64,000 bases of DNA from Sabethes cyaneus. Taxonomy: Eukaryota; Arthropoda; Insecta; Diptera; Culicidae. A program made the translations under genes and the position numbers. Each line of letters opens with the position of its first letter. Positions within the stretch are counted from its first letter, which is position 1. Below are positions 11,052-24,033 of this stretch, piece by piece. The notes below the pieces were generated by a model. The model did no database searches. It saw only the letters and a list, made by a program, of their open reading frames with translations, and had not been told where the DNA came from. The stretch spans positions 207,439,603 to 207,503,602 of the forward strand of contig NC_071355.1 in NCBI RefSeq assembly GCF_943734655.1, in the 5' to 3' direction.

Positions 11052-14000
11052 ATATGGTATGTGACAATTGAGTGCTTGACTTTTAGAGTGGTTGTAATCA
11101 GTGCTGAAAAATGTGATGGATTCGTTAGTAGCGAGGTGGTGATTGCCTTCAGCAGCTGAAAAATGTACGTTTTTGGACAACAATTTTTAATTCATCATAT
11201 TTCTTGTCGGAAACCCAATAAATTGTGTTTGTGTGAATCAAATGTATGGTTAAGTGATTTGTGAAGATGATCCTATCAAAAGATTTTGAAAATATGAATA
11301 AAAAAGTGCATTTTCGGCTCATTTATGTTCAACTGATTAAAAGTGACACTGCTTAACTTGTACTTGTTTTGCCCTGATGACGAGGAAAGAAATCCTTGAT
11401 AAGGACAGCAGATGAACTACTGTGATAGAAACCTGAACCAAAACACCATCATTAAAACCGAAGCCAGGAGGATATTTTCTTTTCCAGTGCTTTGCTGCTT
11501 TCCTCTTCCTCCCAATGTATATGTATGCTATAATGTATGTATATGCTCAAGGTCATGAAGCAAATCGTTTTAGCCAGTACAATTGCTTGTCCGATGCCAT
11601 AGAGATTAGTTTCTAGAAAAAATTATCTCAGCTGGTAGTTGTGCTCTATCGGTGAAACAGAAAACCAAAACATTTGTTCACTCTGACAAGCGGATTTCTT
11701 TGTCTCTGTCGATCAAGATAAGTAAAAACAAGCCTCGGGAACCTTTACCAGCAAAGGGTGCGTGATCCAAAGCTCTTATATCTGATTGGTAATTACTTGC
11801 GACAGTCTTTCTCCGCTCCAATTCGCTTACATGTAGTCGCTTCAATGCGTCCGTTTGTGCTATTAAATGTTACAATTACCATTTACTTTGCGTTACTACG
11901 AACGTAAATCCAGTTCAGTTTGCTTCGGCTTGAACGTTCAATCTGGTATCGCTCGCATAAGAGGAACAGAGCACTTCCCAGCGAGTGCGTCACTTAAGTA
12001 GTTTTTGGTTTCAGTTGTGCTGGAAAATATATTTATAGCGTTTACACTTGTGTTGCGCATTCAAAATGGTCCGCATACGTCTTTTTGATCGGTTAGATAA
12101 TTCTCAGCTTACTTCCTCACTTAACCCCGTGTACCCATTTTGTATTCTATGTTCGATTTGCGGTATATTTTTCTAGAAATAATGCCAAAAGGATCCATAT
12201 CCTCGATATTTACATCAGTTTGCGCTAATTTAATCGTTTCTCTTCGGAAATTTTCATTACCAGACTTTTTATTTAACACTTAGGATGCCCTTAGTGAACT
12301 AAGGGGGCATAGTACAAATTCTTATTGGTCAAAGAGTTATGTAAATCTCAAGACGCAAATGATGATTTTTGGGACCATTCTAACTCAGATCGAAGCCACT
12401 TTAAGTGCCAAATAAAAATAACAAATCTAATATTTCAAAAAGAAGCTAATGAACAAAACTTAAACAAAATCAGAGTACCTTTTATCCTGAAATTACTGAA
12501 GGAGTACTCGTGTACCCGGTTGATTAAAATAATTCGTCGAGAGTCAGTAGTACTCGGACTTTCGTAAAACTGCCGAGTTAAAATAAACCCTCACCAGAAG
12601 AGCCAGCTCCTCTAGTTGATCTGTATCCTAGAGCACTTGATTGCCCTGATTTGCAAATTTTTCGAGATCTGGTTAAGCCTATTTAGCCGAAACCGAGTTT
12701 CGAAAAATTCGACCCGAAAATCACTTACGTGTTCCCGTCTCGAGCCTCAACTAAAGAAACGAGATTGTTGTTTTTAAACTCTGATACGCGGGAGTACCAC
12801 GTATATATTATTGCCCGAATAGTGGAGATAAAACGGTTTGTTTAGTGATCCCAGTTTGACCGTCAAGGACCTGCTGGACTTTGGAATTAACGGATTCAAG
12901 GGTTCCAATGACCCCCGGCACAGCTACCGGGATGCAAGTAATTGCATAAAGTATCGGTTGAAAACGGTATCGAAGTGAATACACATCAAACTCGTTTCGG
13001 ACGACTTTTAGGCTGGATTAGTGTATAGGACAATTGCAGGGCTAGTTCTATGATCCTATGTTAACTCCAACAGTCTCTGCTGGTCGAAATTCGCTTATTA
13101 TATTGGCAATATTGTACCTCGAGACCAACTGGGAGTCAGAGGTTATAAACTACCTTAATTTTAAGCCTTATTTGGTTAATACGAATCCCTGGAAATGTTG
13201 GCGTCCGATGAGTCAGAAAAATCTTTTATCTTCTAAAATTTTCACGAAAGAGCTGGAGATGTAACCAAGTGGAATGGCCGGCGCAAAGAAACCCCGAAGT
13301 TCGTTAGAAAATGCGAAACAAATTCCGTCGGGGCTGGTTAAATTGAATTCGATTAAGTACTTCCCAGCACTTCTTAGAATACAAAAAACACCTAAATCAC
13401 GGTTATTGTGAATTTTTCAAATATTGTGCACAGAACTTTTAAAATTTTCAGTTATGTTGAAAAGACTGAAAGATGCTGAAAAACTCCAACAATTAGAATG
13501 GGGTTGTGTCAATTGGTCCCAAAATGGTTCAAAAATTTAGGGGCAATTTACTGATTGAGGTGGAAGATTCAATCAACGTATGTATCACTCTAATAAGTAA
13601 ATCTCCCCGATCAACAAACCCTAACAACGATACCAGTGAATGCAGCGAAAGAACTGGTAACGTCCGTGCAAATAAATACTTTGGCAGGAAGAAGCAACAA
13701 AGTCCAGCTTCTTGTAATACCCAAAGATGACTCATCCAGAAAATGAATTTTATCCACAGGAATATACACACATACACAGGCATGACGGTGCACATAATTT
13801 GCTATACTAGCTGATCGCGTTGGTCGTTGAACCAGTTTATCCTAATGGTCCATTACATTGCGATGGACTGCACAGCCTGATGGACCACGTCGATAGACTA
13901 TGTACAGTTGGTAGGTACAAACGTAAATGCCGGACGGACAAGTCCCGCAGACTTAATGAGACAGCTTCTCTAGCTACAGCTGGCTCAGGTGTAATTACAG

Positions 14001-16624
14001 AATGACGGCCCTGCAGTCAGTGGGATGATACAATACAATAAGCCGCACTGAAATGCCCTCATGGGGGGCTCTATTTACAATCTGTTTAGCAACAAAAAGC
14101 AAACAATCATTTCCAAAAGGTTGATGGACAGAAATTAAATTGACAAAATTTAATATATTATTGTAGCATACAATAAAAAAACAATCACATTCAACATTTT
14201 TCTTTGGTTTTGAGAGTGAATTTCTAAATCAAATTCTTTTCTAAATGTTGACGCTGATTACGCAATAAAATACGTAAGCTAAGTAAGAAGTCAGGTTCGA
14301 AAACACCTCACGAAAAAAAGACAATGAAAGTTTTATACTTTCAAAAGTAGATATTTTTACGAGGCTACTTCCTTTGAATAACATAAAAAGCTGCCATCAG
14401 CCAAGCAATACCTAATGATCCATTAAACTCGTTAGCCTTTGAGTTGACCCAAAAATTCTAAAATTGCACGAAACGCGCATTACCCCGATTGAGTGAATAG
14501 ATGCACTTACAAACCAAACAAGAGCGCTTGCCTGTAATTATAGCCCTTTTGCTCTGCAAAAATCCACAACCATTCGACAATAGCACCATTAACGGGCTAT
14601 CAAATGCATCGATGAAGATCAAGATCTAAATTTAAACGCAGCGCCGCGATCAAGTCTACTTCCACCCTTCCTCGTTTCGAGGTGTGATTATTTTCCGATC
14701 CATTTTCCATCGTGTTTGCGGTAAGCGAACCCTACAATTAGACTAGTCGTAACCCATTGGAAGTTTGAGATTTGAATTGCACACAAAAAAACAACAAGCA
14801 AACAAAACGCAAAAAAATCGACTTTGGAGCAATTTAAATCAATTGGTCATTAGCTCTGCTCACGAATTGGTCGGATTCGATCGCTCGCAGTGAAAGGCTT
14901 ACAGTTTCGGTATATCTCTTACCATATGATACAATCTCATTTTCAGGTGATAATGATTTTTCTCGAAGCTAAAATGCCTCTTTAACAGACCTGCCGTTCG
15001 ACGGGAAAGAAAGTTTTATATCGGAAAAACGCGTACTACACTCGGTCGGTAAAGTACCGGCTCATTCCGAGCCAAGTTCCTAAATGGGTGACAAACAACA
15101 AACCCAGCATCCTCCGGCTCGGATGGCGCGATATTGTTGCTGGTGTTGATAATTACACAAGCCAGAGTTGCAGCGAGATGCACACATTATGGCAGCGCGG
15201 GGCCTCGTGCGCGACCAGAGAAGAAAGTAACTTCCTTCGATTGCCGGCCGTCAATATCTCCGATGTCTCTGCGAACCCCCGCGGTCGGTCGACCGCAGAA
15301 AGACGACAAACTGAAAGTTGACGGACGCACTGGAAATCGCACATTTTGGTATCCATCGGTTATCATTCGAAGAAGAAAAAGCGGTTTCACTTTCCGTTGA
15401 AAGATTGACAGGTGTATCATAAATAGTGGCATAATAAATTAGGTATTTTTTGAAGAGAAAATCAATTATGGACCGTTAGTCGGGTAGTCACTTATTCTGA
15501 TTGCAAATAATATACTTTAAATTATTATCTTGTTTTATCCTGATGTCTTAATCAGCGTTGAATTTTTTTTAAATTTTGTTATGAAGGTTATCTATATATG
15601 TAGTTCAATCACCAGAATTATCAGAAAGTTGAACGCATCCATTCAACATGTAATGTAACTAGGTAAACATTTTTATTTAGTAGACCGGCGATTATTTTAT
15701 GTGAATATTTCCATTATGGAAGCAGTAAAATATAATTGTGATTTACGCAATTTCCGTTGCGGTAGGAATTATTTCCAGCACTACCAACTGTGTCCGTGAT
15801 TATGATTGAAGACGAACTGAAATCCTATCACGGTGGAATGATGAACCGTTTGAGCATCAATTATGATGATTGAGGAGATTACAGGGTCGCATATTTCAAA
15901 TTGAAGATGATTATTTATAATTTTACTACACGCTTGATGAGTTTTATCCGCTTTTTTATATTTTTATTACACGTGCTTAACCAGTTGTTTCCATCAATGA
16001 TTTCGTAACAGTTGTTAATGGTGATCTGTTAGAAACTTGCCGTGATAGACAGTGTGGACAGAGGCTTGATAATAAATGATATTTTATTCTAAATTGGATG
16101 CCATAAAATAAAGCGTTGCATTTCGTTTCATTCTGTTTGCAGCAATTTCTGAAATTATGATGCTTTTCAATTTTATACCGTGCTAACTGTAATTTTACAG
16201 GATATTGCATAATTTAGTTTCGTCAATCTTGTATGGTTATATCTTTTGATAACTTTATTGCACTTTTGGACCACATTTTTATATTTGAAAAGCCAAATGG
16301 TAATCAGATTGTCACAATTCTCAAATAGAGCTAAATAAAAATGACGTTTGAGAAAACATGAATTAAAAAATTGCAATCATAAATTAACTACGGACAAAGT
16401 TGAATTTAACATGCGATATGGGTCAGGAATTTACATTACAAACTTAATATAATTGTGATTAAAATAATGTAAATTTTGCATTAGAATTAACACCGAGAGA
16501 TTGTGATGCCAACAAAACTAAAGACAAACTGAGATAAACTTATGTAATAAACAATTACACAGGATAGGAAACGAATTTCAGTATAATTACCACCAATAAC
16601 CAAACTGATAAATATTTTTATAAA
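11052..16624. other. 5.5 kb without a supported gene
   Basis: Scattered frames of 60-90 codons (12325, 13058, 13506, 13820, 15088, 16173) overlap frames on other strands, show no motifs and are not splice-bounded. The block 12560-13330 is less AT-rich than its surroundings and may be very old coding debris, but I cannot name it. 15140-15330 is a GC-rich patch. 16625 onward passes into pyrimidine-rich satellite. Confidence 0.4.
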
Positions 16625-17097
16625 CACTCTTTTTTTTCTTTCTTCTTTTCCTTCTGTCCTCTTCTGTCTCTTTTTCTGTCGCCTATCTATGTCTAACTGT
16701 CTCTATCTCTAAATATGTCTCTATTTTCATTCTAAATTCTTTGTCTTCTATCCTCTATCTTCTATCTTATATCTTATATCTTATATCGTCTATCTTCTAT
16801 CATCTATCTTCTATCATCTATCTTCTATCTTCTATCTTCTATCTTCTATCTTCTATCTTCTATCTTCTATCTTCTATCTTCTATCTTCTATCTTCTATCT
16901 TCTATCTTCTATCTTCTATCTTCTATCTTCTATCTTCTATCTTCTATCTTCTATCTTCTATCTTCTATCTTCTATCTTCTATCTTCTATCTTCTATCTTC
17001 TATCTTCTATCTTCTATCTTCTATCTTCTATCTTCTATCTTCTATCTTCTATCTTCTATCCTCCATCTTCTATCTTCAATCTTTTATCTTTGATTTA
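16625..17097. repeat. 7-bp polypyrimidine microsatellite (TATCTTC)n with pyrimidine-rich lead-in
   Basis: From about 16742 to 17085 the sequence is a tandem array of CTATCTT, almost uninterrupted between roughly 16811 and 17056, with variant units (TTATATC, CATCTAT) at the left edge. The preceding 100 nt are also nearly pure pyrimidine. A 169-codon frame here (YLLSSIF repeated) is only the translation of a heptamer, which is open in every frame, and is not a gene. Confidence 0.95.
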
Positions 17098-17225
17098 TCC
17101 ACTATCCTCTGGCTGTGCTTGCTGCTGACTCTGTCCGTGGCTCTGTGTTTGACTCTCTCTTTGGCTTTCTTTTTAAGTCTGTCTTTGGCTTTGTTTTTGA
17201 CATTCTCTTTGGCTCAATTATTTGT
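17098..17225. repeat. Type A 12-bp degenerate satellite, left segment
   Basis: Units such as TTTGGCTCTGTC and TTTGACTCTC continue the same pattern that resumes at 19310. The array is interrupted by the GT-tract element at 17226-19309. Confidence 0.7.
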
Positions 17226-17351
17226 TCTTTTTACCTTTGTTATACTATAACAAAGGTTTAAAAATTGGTCGAAAAACACGAAATTGATCCGAGGCCCGGA
17301 GGGCCAAGTCACATATACCAATCGATAGGGTTCGACGATTTGAGCAATGTC

Positions 17352-17383
<32 letters not shown>

Positions 17384-19309
17384 ATGATTTTTTCTATCGC
17401 CTGTTTCTCAGAGATGGCTGAACCGAATCGTTCGCTATTACTTTTGTTTGAAAGGTATTATTGTCTAGTAGATCACTATTGAGTTGCTTCGTGACACGAC
17501 GTTTCGTTTAAAAGTTATAAACAAAAATGTGAAAAATACGTGACACGGGTTTCTCTAGAACTACATGACCGATTTCAACGATCTTAGTATCAAATGAAAG
17601 CCCTTATTAAAGCTAAATTATTCAGAAATTTTTAATTGAAAACAATCAAGTAGTTTAAAAGTTATGCTTAAAAAACCTGTTTTCACAAGGTAATTATTAT
17701 CGCCTGTTTCTTAGAGATGGCCAAACCGATTTATGCGCTATTAGTCTCATTTGAAAGATAATATATGCTAATAGATCACTATTGAATAGTTTTTTGATTG
17801 GACGTTTAATTTGAAAGTTATAAGCAACCGTATACACCACACCAAAATTAACAATAATTTATAATGATTTTAACCAAGATAATTTACCTAATTTCAATTA
17901 TTTTAATATCAAACGAGAGGTTTTGACACTACGAATATATATGCAAAATTTCATAAGAATTGGTTGTACCGGTCAAAAGATATTAACCCTCGAACACTCG
18001 CGCCAACTTTTGCAACACAGTTACTCGCGCGCACTATAACCCTAAACCAAAGAAAACGTGCGCACTAGAGGTTTGACTGGGAAAACTTGGTTTTAGGTTT
18101 ATCGAACCTTTAGAATAGTTTCTTGAAATTAAAAGCTCTATCGTCTGGTGGAATCTAAATTTTGACTAATCCCCCTAAAAGTGAAATAAAAAAAAATATT
18201 TTTCTTCAGTGTCAATATAACACATTGATGTGCTCTGCAAAGTTATAGAGCATATTATTACAAGAAATTTTGCTAGAGACAGTAACCTTCCATCTCTACA
18301 GCTAAGATAGAAAAATCTTATTTATTGTATATGAATTTGTAAACTCAGTTTTTATATTTTTGCTCTTTTTGTAATTGTTGTATGACTTTTTCTTGTATTA
18401 CAAAATTGTACAAATGATAAAAATACACAACTTTGCTGAATATAGTATACCTCTATGTTTGCTTGTTTAGGAACTGTAGAACTTTGATTATACAAAATAC
18501 CTTAATTTTGACTACGAATTACTCGACTACCAGCAGACGGATACATTTTAAACATTTTACATTGGGTAGTTTTGCTGCATACAGACACCATTTTTCCATA
18601 TGAAGAAACGAGAGAAAATTCCACTTGGAAGTGGAAATTCCACTTCAATTGCGGTACACCTCGCATGCTGATTGTTTCGTTTCTGTGATGGCGGTTTATG
18701 CTGATCTAGTTTTCAAACAATTTAAATTATTAATGCATTGAATAATTATGACATTTTGCTCAGAATAAGTTTATTGAAGAATATTCGTTAGTTAAACAAC
18801 GATTTGTAACTTTATAACAATATGGCGTTGAAAAACCTACACGTGTTGTACAAAATACAACAGCGTGAGTAACCGAAGGTTAATAAAAATTGATTAAAAT
18901 TATTCAAGAAAACTCTATTGATGTGAATCAAATAGAATGGCATTACAGGAAATTATGCATAGTTCAAAAACCTATAAACTAGACCTTTACTAGGCAATGT
19001 ATATGTTAAAGAATAAGATTTCCTCTTACAACTTACTTTTATTTGCACTTACTCAAATTAATAACAACTTACTTATCCTTACTCAGCAATTACATGAAAA
19101 AAGGATCTATCAAAATTTAAAAGTGTTCCTATTTTGTTCAAAATTTGTAAACTTATTCAATTTTCAAAAATTTTATGTAAACCAACGCATTACGCAACGT
19201 TAACCAATAGATGAATTATGTTCCGAAAACGTGTCGATTTCTATCTCAAATACCAAGTAAGACCGTATAACAAAGGTTCCTTTCACCACTAGGTGGATTA
19301 AATCGGGTT
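17226..19309. mobile_element. GT-tract repeat element inserted in the type A satellite
   Basis: Begins with a palindromic start (CCTTTGTTATA-C-TATAACAAAGG) and ends ATAACAAAGGTTCCTTTCAC with the word CCACTAGGTGG. Just inside the left end lie GGCCCGGAGGGCCAAGTCAC and a (GT)n run at 17348-17375. A block starting TATCGCCTGTTTCT(C/T)AGAGATGG is present twice, at 17394 and 17698. A reverse-oriented relative sits at 42955-43330 and a more distant one at 30260-30500, so this is a dispersed family. No coding region. The right third is split by a piggyBac-like MITE. Confidence 0.7.
17987..18879. mobile_element. piggyBac-like non-autonomous element (TTAA target)
   Basis: Flanked by TTAA on both sides (17983-17986 and 18880-18883). 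Terminal sequences are CCCTCGAACACTCGCGC and, inverted, CCTTCGGTTACTCACGC, matching at 12 of 17 positions. TTAA duplication and CCYT-type ends are typical of the piggyBac superfamily. The 893-bp interior has no transposase frame. It sits within the GT-tract element, so it arrived later. Confidence 0.7.
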
Positions 19310-19432
19310 TTTGACTCTGCTGTTGGCTTTTTCTTTGTCTTTATCTAAGGTATTATTTTCGGCTCTAGTTTTGGCTCTATCTTTAATTCTATTTTTACTC
19401 AACCGTTGACTCTAACTTTAGCTCTGCCTTTC

Positions 19433-19655
19433 AGTTGATACAACCTGGTCTAACAAGCCAGTCATTGCATGTTATAGTCTCGAATGGTACTGTAAGGTGT
19501 AAGATTAAATAAGATTGTAAAATTAGCCCTGCATTTGTCCTGTACTCTAACAGATGGCCGCGGAGTCTTTCGGATAAAAGCAAAAGGTTAAATTTCAAAA
19601 CGCGGGAGTGGGATGTAGATCCAAGGCCTTGGTTGCAAGGTTTTGCTTTTCTTTA
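19433..19655 (+). mobile_element. tRNA-derived SINE, diverged copy
   Basis: Contains the anticodon-arm segment CTGGTCTAACAAGCCAGTCA, a decayed T-arm, then the body TTGTCCTGTACTCTAACAGATGG and the tail word CCAAGGCCTTGGTTGCAAGG-like sequence ending GTTTTGCTTTT. It matches, block by block, the better copies at 23910-24240. Confidence 0.75.
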
Positions 19656-19704
19656 TCTATAGCCCATATTTGGTTTTATTTCTGACTGCATCTTTGGCTC
19701 TATA

Positions 19705-19780
19705 TTTGGTTATTTATTTATTTATTTATTTATTTATAATGTAATTCATCCGACTAATAGTCTACATGAATGTAAATTTT
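19705..19780 (-). mobile_element. Extreme 3-prime fragment of a LINE (reverse orientation)
   Basis: On the minus strand it reads TTACATTCATGTAGACTATT, AGTCGGATGAATTACATT and then (AAAT)n. The end of the LINE at 61130-61985 reads ATTCATGTAGACAACTTGTC, GGATGGATTATG and an AAAT-rich tail. This looks like a severely 5-prime-truncated insertion of that family. Confidence 0.6.
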
Positions 19781-20535
19781 TTGGCCTATCTTTGATTCTA
19801 TTTTTGACTCTATCGTTGACGTTATCTTTGTCCATATGATTGGTCCTATCCTAAGGTTTGTGAGTGATACTGTTTCTGTCTCAATCTCTGGCTCTGTTTT
19901 TGACTCTTTCAGAAGCTCTGCCTTTAGATCTAACTTTGGTTCTATCCTGAGAGTAAATTTTTCGCTCTATTTTTGGTTTTATCTTCAGCTCTAATTTTAC
20001 CTCTGTCTTTGGTTCTATTTCTAACTTCGCTCTGGATCCGGCTTTTTCTCTTGTTCTACTCTGGCTCTGTCTTTGGCTCTGGCCCTAGCCCTAGCTACTG
20101 ATTCTATCTCTAGTTTTGTCTCCAACTTTATCTGTGATTTTGTCTCTGTCTCTGTTTCTGACTTAGTCTTCGGTTGTGTTTGTCTCCAATTCTGGCTTTG
20201 TTTCCGATTATGATTTTTTCCAGGCTCTAATTTTGTCTCTTGCTCTGTCTCTGGCTCTGTTTCCGGCTTTATTCCTGATCCTGTCTCAGGCTCTTTCTGC
20301 TGCACTGTCTGTGGTTCTAATATTGGTTCTATCTGTGGCTCTATCTCTAGCTTTATCTTCGGTCCTGTCTTCAGATTTATCTTTGACAGTATCTATAGTT
20401 CTATTGTTCGTTCTATCTTTGACTCTATTTCTTGCCCCCCAGCTTTGGCTCTATTTTTGACTCTATCAATGGTACTATCATTAACTCTATCTGTGACTCT
20501 ACCTTAGGCTCTATCTTTGGTTTTATCTTCGGCCT

Positions 20536-20838
20536 CTGCACTGCACTGAGAAAACTTTTTGTCTAGTTTCTATGTGTCCCACATATAGATTTTTACAATG
20601 TGCCCAGTAAATGATGTTTATGTGCCAAACAGTTATCATTTATGTGCACGCGAAAAATTTGCACATACTATTCATAAGCGTATAATTTTTATGTGTAAAA
20701 TTGCACATACTATTCATATGCGTATAATTTTTATGTGTATTTCTGGGAGGATTGTGTTTATATGCGGCACATAATAATCATATGAAATTTCATGTAGAAA
20801 TTTACTATTAGTTATGTGCAGAATATTTTGAGTGTGTC
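20536..20838. mobile_element. MITE-like insertion in type A satellite
   Basis: This AT-rich block breaks the 12-bp pattern. Its ends loosely pair (ACTGAGAAAAC left; ACACTCAAAAT as reverse complement of the right end). Internally a 42-bp unit starting TTGCACATACTATTCATA is duplicated in tandem at 20659-20700 and 20701-20742. Repeated ATGTGC/GCACAT words occur throughout. Edges approximate. Confidence 0.5.
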
Positions 20839-21555
20839 TTAAGCTCCATTTTTGGTGTTTTTTTGGCTCTATCTTTGCCTCTTTCTATGACTGGCTTTGG
20901 CGCTATCTTTGGATCTATGTTTAGCTCGAAACTTGATTTTATTTGGGTCTATCTAAAACTATATTTATAGCTCTATTTTGGGCTCTATTTTTGCCTCAAT
21001 TATTGATTACATTTTTGGCTCTATGGCTCCATTTCTGGTTCTATCTTTGACTCCATCTGTGGCTTTATCTTCGACCCTATCTTTGGCTCTTTTTATGCCG
21101 TTATCTTTGACTCCATCTTTTGGATAAATTAGACCTCTATTTCGGTCCTATCTTTAACTCTATTTCTTGCCCTATCTTTGGCTCTATCTTTGACTCTATT
21201 TTTGGCTCTATCCCTGGCTTTATCTTCGGCCCTATGTTTGAATCTAACACTATTTTCGCTCTAGCTTTGGCTCTAAATGCAACTCTAGCTTTAGATTCTA
21301 TCTCTGGTATAATCTTTAGCTCTAAATTTGATTGTAGCTTTACTTATATGCATAGCTCCATTTTTTTTGTTCTATGTTGACTCTATCTTTGTTTCTTTTT
21401 TTGGCTCTAGGCCCAAGGCTCTAACTGTGACTCTACCTTGATTCTATCTTTGACTTTATCTTGACTTTTTTTTCATTTTTGTACTAGATGTACAAAATGT
21501 TTTGTACACAGTAAACACGAAAACTGTTTTCTGTGGAGTGAGGAAGTGTCCAGTG

Positions 21556-22303
21556 CGAAAAATGATAAATTGGATGAACTGGAAAATTTCGATATATAGG
21601 GTCCGTCCGGCAACAGATTGCCTGTTTCTATCACGCACCGATCGAGTAGATAACAGTCTATCTTCTAGACGGTAAAAAAAAATAGCAAAATAATTGTCGT
21701 CGCCGAGTCGAGTGTCTGCCCAGTAAACCATTTGGTTTGTATATTTCGGTTGCAATTGAGAGATACGAAATCATATCCGCACGAAAAAGTTATATTTCAC
21801 ACCACCAGATTAAACACCACATAAGAACATATAAGTACCAAAGTGGAGGCAATATGCGTGCAAAAATTTTGATAATTCTATCTTGCATTCTATACAACAA
21901 TTTTTAGAACACGCAACGTAATAATCCTCAATATACGATTAAGATATAACTAAATGTTACAACCAACTATACTGCTTTACAATTCACAGCCATAAGTTGT
22001 ATATGACGATACGCACGACCGCAAAACAACTTATTGTACACTTCACCTTGACACACTCTAATCATTATGCAATTCCAATGTAAAATTGACATGCATACGA
22101 CATAATGTGCACTTTCTATTACGATCTTGTGTTATCTGGGTGGAGCATGGGTGTGGAATGCGAAATGAAAACTAGGTATTAGACCTTTTAATGTAAGGGT
22201 GCGGCAGTAGTTTAGTGAGCAAAAACATGCTAGTGTGAGCACCGCCTGCCATTAAACGGCCCTATATCATCGAAATTTTTCAGTTCATCCAATTTATCAT
22301 TCT
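21556..22303. mobile_element. MITE with about 42-bp terminal inverted repeats
   Basis: AATGATAAATTGGATGAACT at 21561 and its continuation through GATATATAGGG pair with CCCTATATCATCG..CAGTTCATCCAATTTATCATT ending at 22301, with few mismatches. The 12-bp satellite stops near 21470 and resumes at about 22303, so additional inserted sequence may lie left of the repeat. No coding frame. Confidence 0.75.
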
Positions 22304-23220
22304 AACTTTATTTTTGTCTCTAAATTTAGCTCTAGTTGTAGGCTCTATCTTCGGCAGTATATTTCGCTTTACATTTGGATCTACCTTTAGTACTCTATCT
22401 TCGGCTCTATGTATAGTTCTATTTGTCGCTCAATTTTGGCCCTATCTTTGACTCTATTTTCGGCTTTATCTCTACCTCCATTTTCGGCTCTAATATGGCT
22501 CTCTCTTCGACTCTAAATTTGACCTTTGATTTGTTTTATCAATGGCCCTATTTTTGCTTTTATCTTTGATTCTAGCTTTGGTTCAATCTTTGACTCGACC
22601 TCTACCAGAGGCTCTATTTTTGGCTCTTTCTTTGGCTCTATCTTCAACACTATTTTTGGTTTTATCTTTTGCTCTGCATATCTTTAACTCTACATTATCT
22701 CTACCTTCAGCATCATTTTTGAATATGTTTTAGCTCTATCTTTCACTTTAAATTTGGCTGTATCATTGACACCATCTTTGGTCTTATGTTTCACTCTATG
22801 GCTCTATAATTATCTCTACCTTCAGCTCCAATTTAGGCTCTTTTTGACTCCATCTTTGATTTTAAAATTAGCTCTATATGTGACTCTGTGTTGGGCTGTA
22901 TTTCTGGCTCTATACTCGGCCCTATCTTTGGATTTACCTTTACTCTATCTTTGGCTTTATTTTCGGCAGTATCTCTCATATTTTATTTTTGGCACTAATT
23001 TTAGCTCAATCTTCGGTTCTATCTCTGGTTCTGGCTTCGGTACCGTCTTTGGTTCTGTCCTTCATTTCTTTTGCTTTATCTCTGAGTTTGTCTATGGCTG
23101 TTTTTCTGATTCTGTTTCTGGCGATGTTTGTGACATTATCTCTGGCTGTATCCCTGACTCTAGTTCTCTCTCTGTTTCTAACTTATCTCCTCTGTCGTCT
23201 TCTCTGACTTTGACTCGGGT

Positions 23221-23425
23221 TCCTACTAAGTATATAGTGCCGTAGCTTGCAGTTGGTCCAGGGCGCTAGCTGCAGGGGGCGACAGAAACGATCTGAACCA
23301 CAGTAAGGTATCCGGAAGTGCGGCAAAGTACTAAGTATAAGGAGTTGTGCGCGTCATGTAAGACAGTCTAATGTAAAAAAATAATAAACTTCGAACTTCG
23401 AACACTGATTTAAAAAGGAAAGGCC
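23221..23425. repeat. Junction segment between satellite types A and B
   Basis: Non-satellite sequence ending AATAATAAACTTCG..CGCCACAATGTCACAATACG. Closely similar words (AATAATAAACTTAG, GAACACTAATT, CGCCACAATGTCACACTAG) reappear at 26060-26150, where the array switches back from type B to type A. Confidence 0.55.
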
Positions 23426-23909
23426 GCCACAATGTCACAATACGGCTCTGGAACCGTTCCAAATCCGATAAAAAAATGTAGTCCAAAACATGGCCTACAA
23501 TCTAGTCACAATTTGTTCCGAAATTTGTTTGATAAAAATGTCCGCTATATAGTTCATGTCCAAAATATGATCCAGGTCCTGAATCTGGTTCAAAATCGGA
23601 TCCAAAATCTGGCTGCCGACTTGAAATCTGATTGAAAATGTGGGCCAAAATCTGCTCCATATCCAAAATCTGATCAAAAATATGATCCAAAATCTGGTTT
23701 GTCATCTGACCCACTTTGAGAATCTGGTCCAAAATTTGATGCAAAATCTGGACCTCAATCTAAGAAAAAATGCGGTCCCGAATCTGATCCAGGTCCAAAA
23801 TCTGGTCTTGATCCACAGAATGGTCGGATTCAAAATCTGATTAAAAAAGGTGGTATAAAATATTATCTTAATCTGCTCCAAATTTGATAAAAATGTAGTC
23901 CCAAATCTA

Positions 23910-24029
23910 CCGCCCAGTTAGTTTCGAGATACGACGCTGGTCTAACAAACCAGTCGTTGTATGTTCGAATCTTAAGTGGACGATGCTGCTAGATAGAGTC
24001 AGTAGGATTGTTACACTATCCACTCAATT
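23910..24029 (+). mobile_element. tRNA-derived SINE, 3-prime-truncated
   Basis: Starts CCGCCCAGTTAG and carries the anticodon arm CTGGTCTAACAAACCAG and the B-box-like TGTTCGAATCT, then a short body GATAGAGTCAGTAGGATTG. It stops just before the adjacent full copy, giving a head-to-tail dimer. Confidence 0.8.
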
Positions 24030-24033
24030 CACA

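Larger units (their letters stand above)
19310..23220. repeat. Type A 12-bp degenerate satellite array
   Basis: Long stretch of 12-nt units around TTTGGCTCTATC (variants GACTCTATTTTT, GGCTTTATCTTC, GGCCCTATGTTT). Because 12 is a multiple of 3, all frames give 4-residue repeats (FGSI, LALS, WLYL), which explains the pseudo-open frames at 20176, 21120, 22542 and 22754. Units are strongly diverged, so the array is old. It is interrupted by a SINE (19433-19655), a LINE tail (19705-19780) and two MITEs (20536-20838, 21556-22303). Confidence 0.85.

Noticed and set aside
16741..17250. 169-codon open frame (YLLSSIF repeats)
   Set aside because: It is the translation of a 7-bp tandem repeat, open in all frames; no coding evidence.
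20021..20460. Glu/Thr-rich (minus) and Leu/Ala/Ser-rich (plus) frames
   Set aside because: They arise from the 12-bp satellite period; both strands are open for the same reason.
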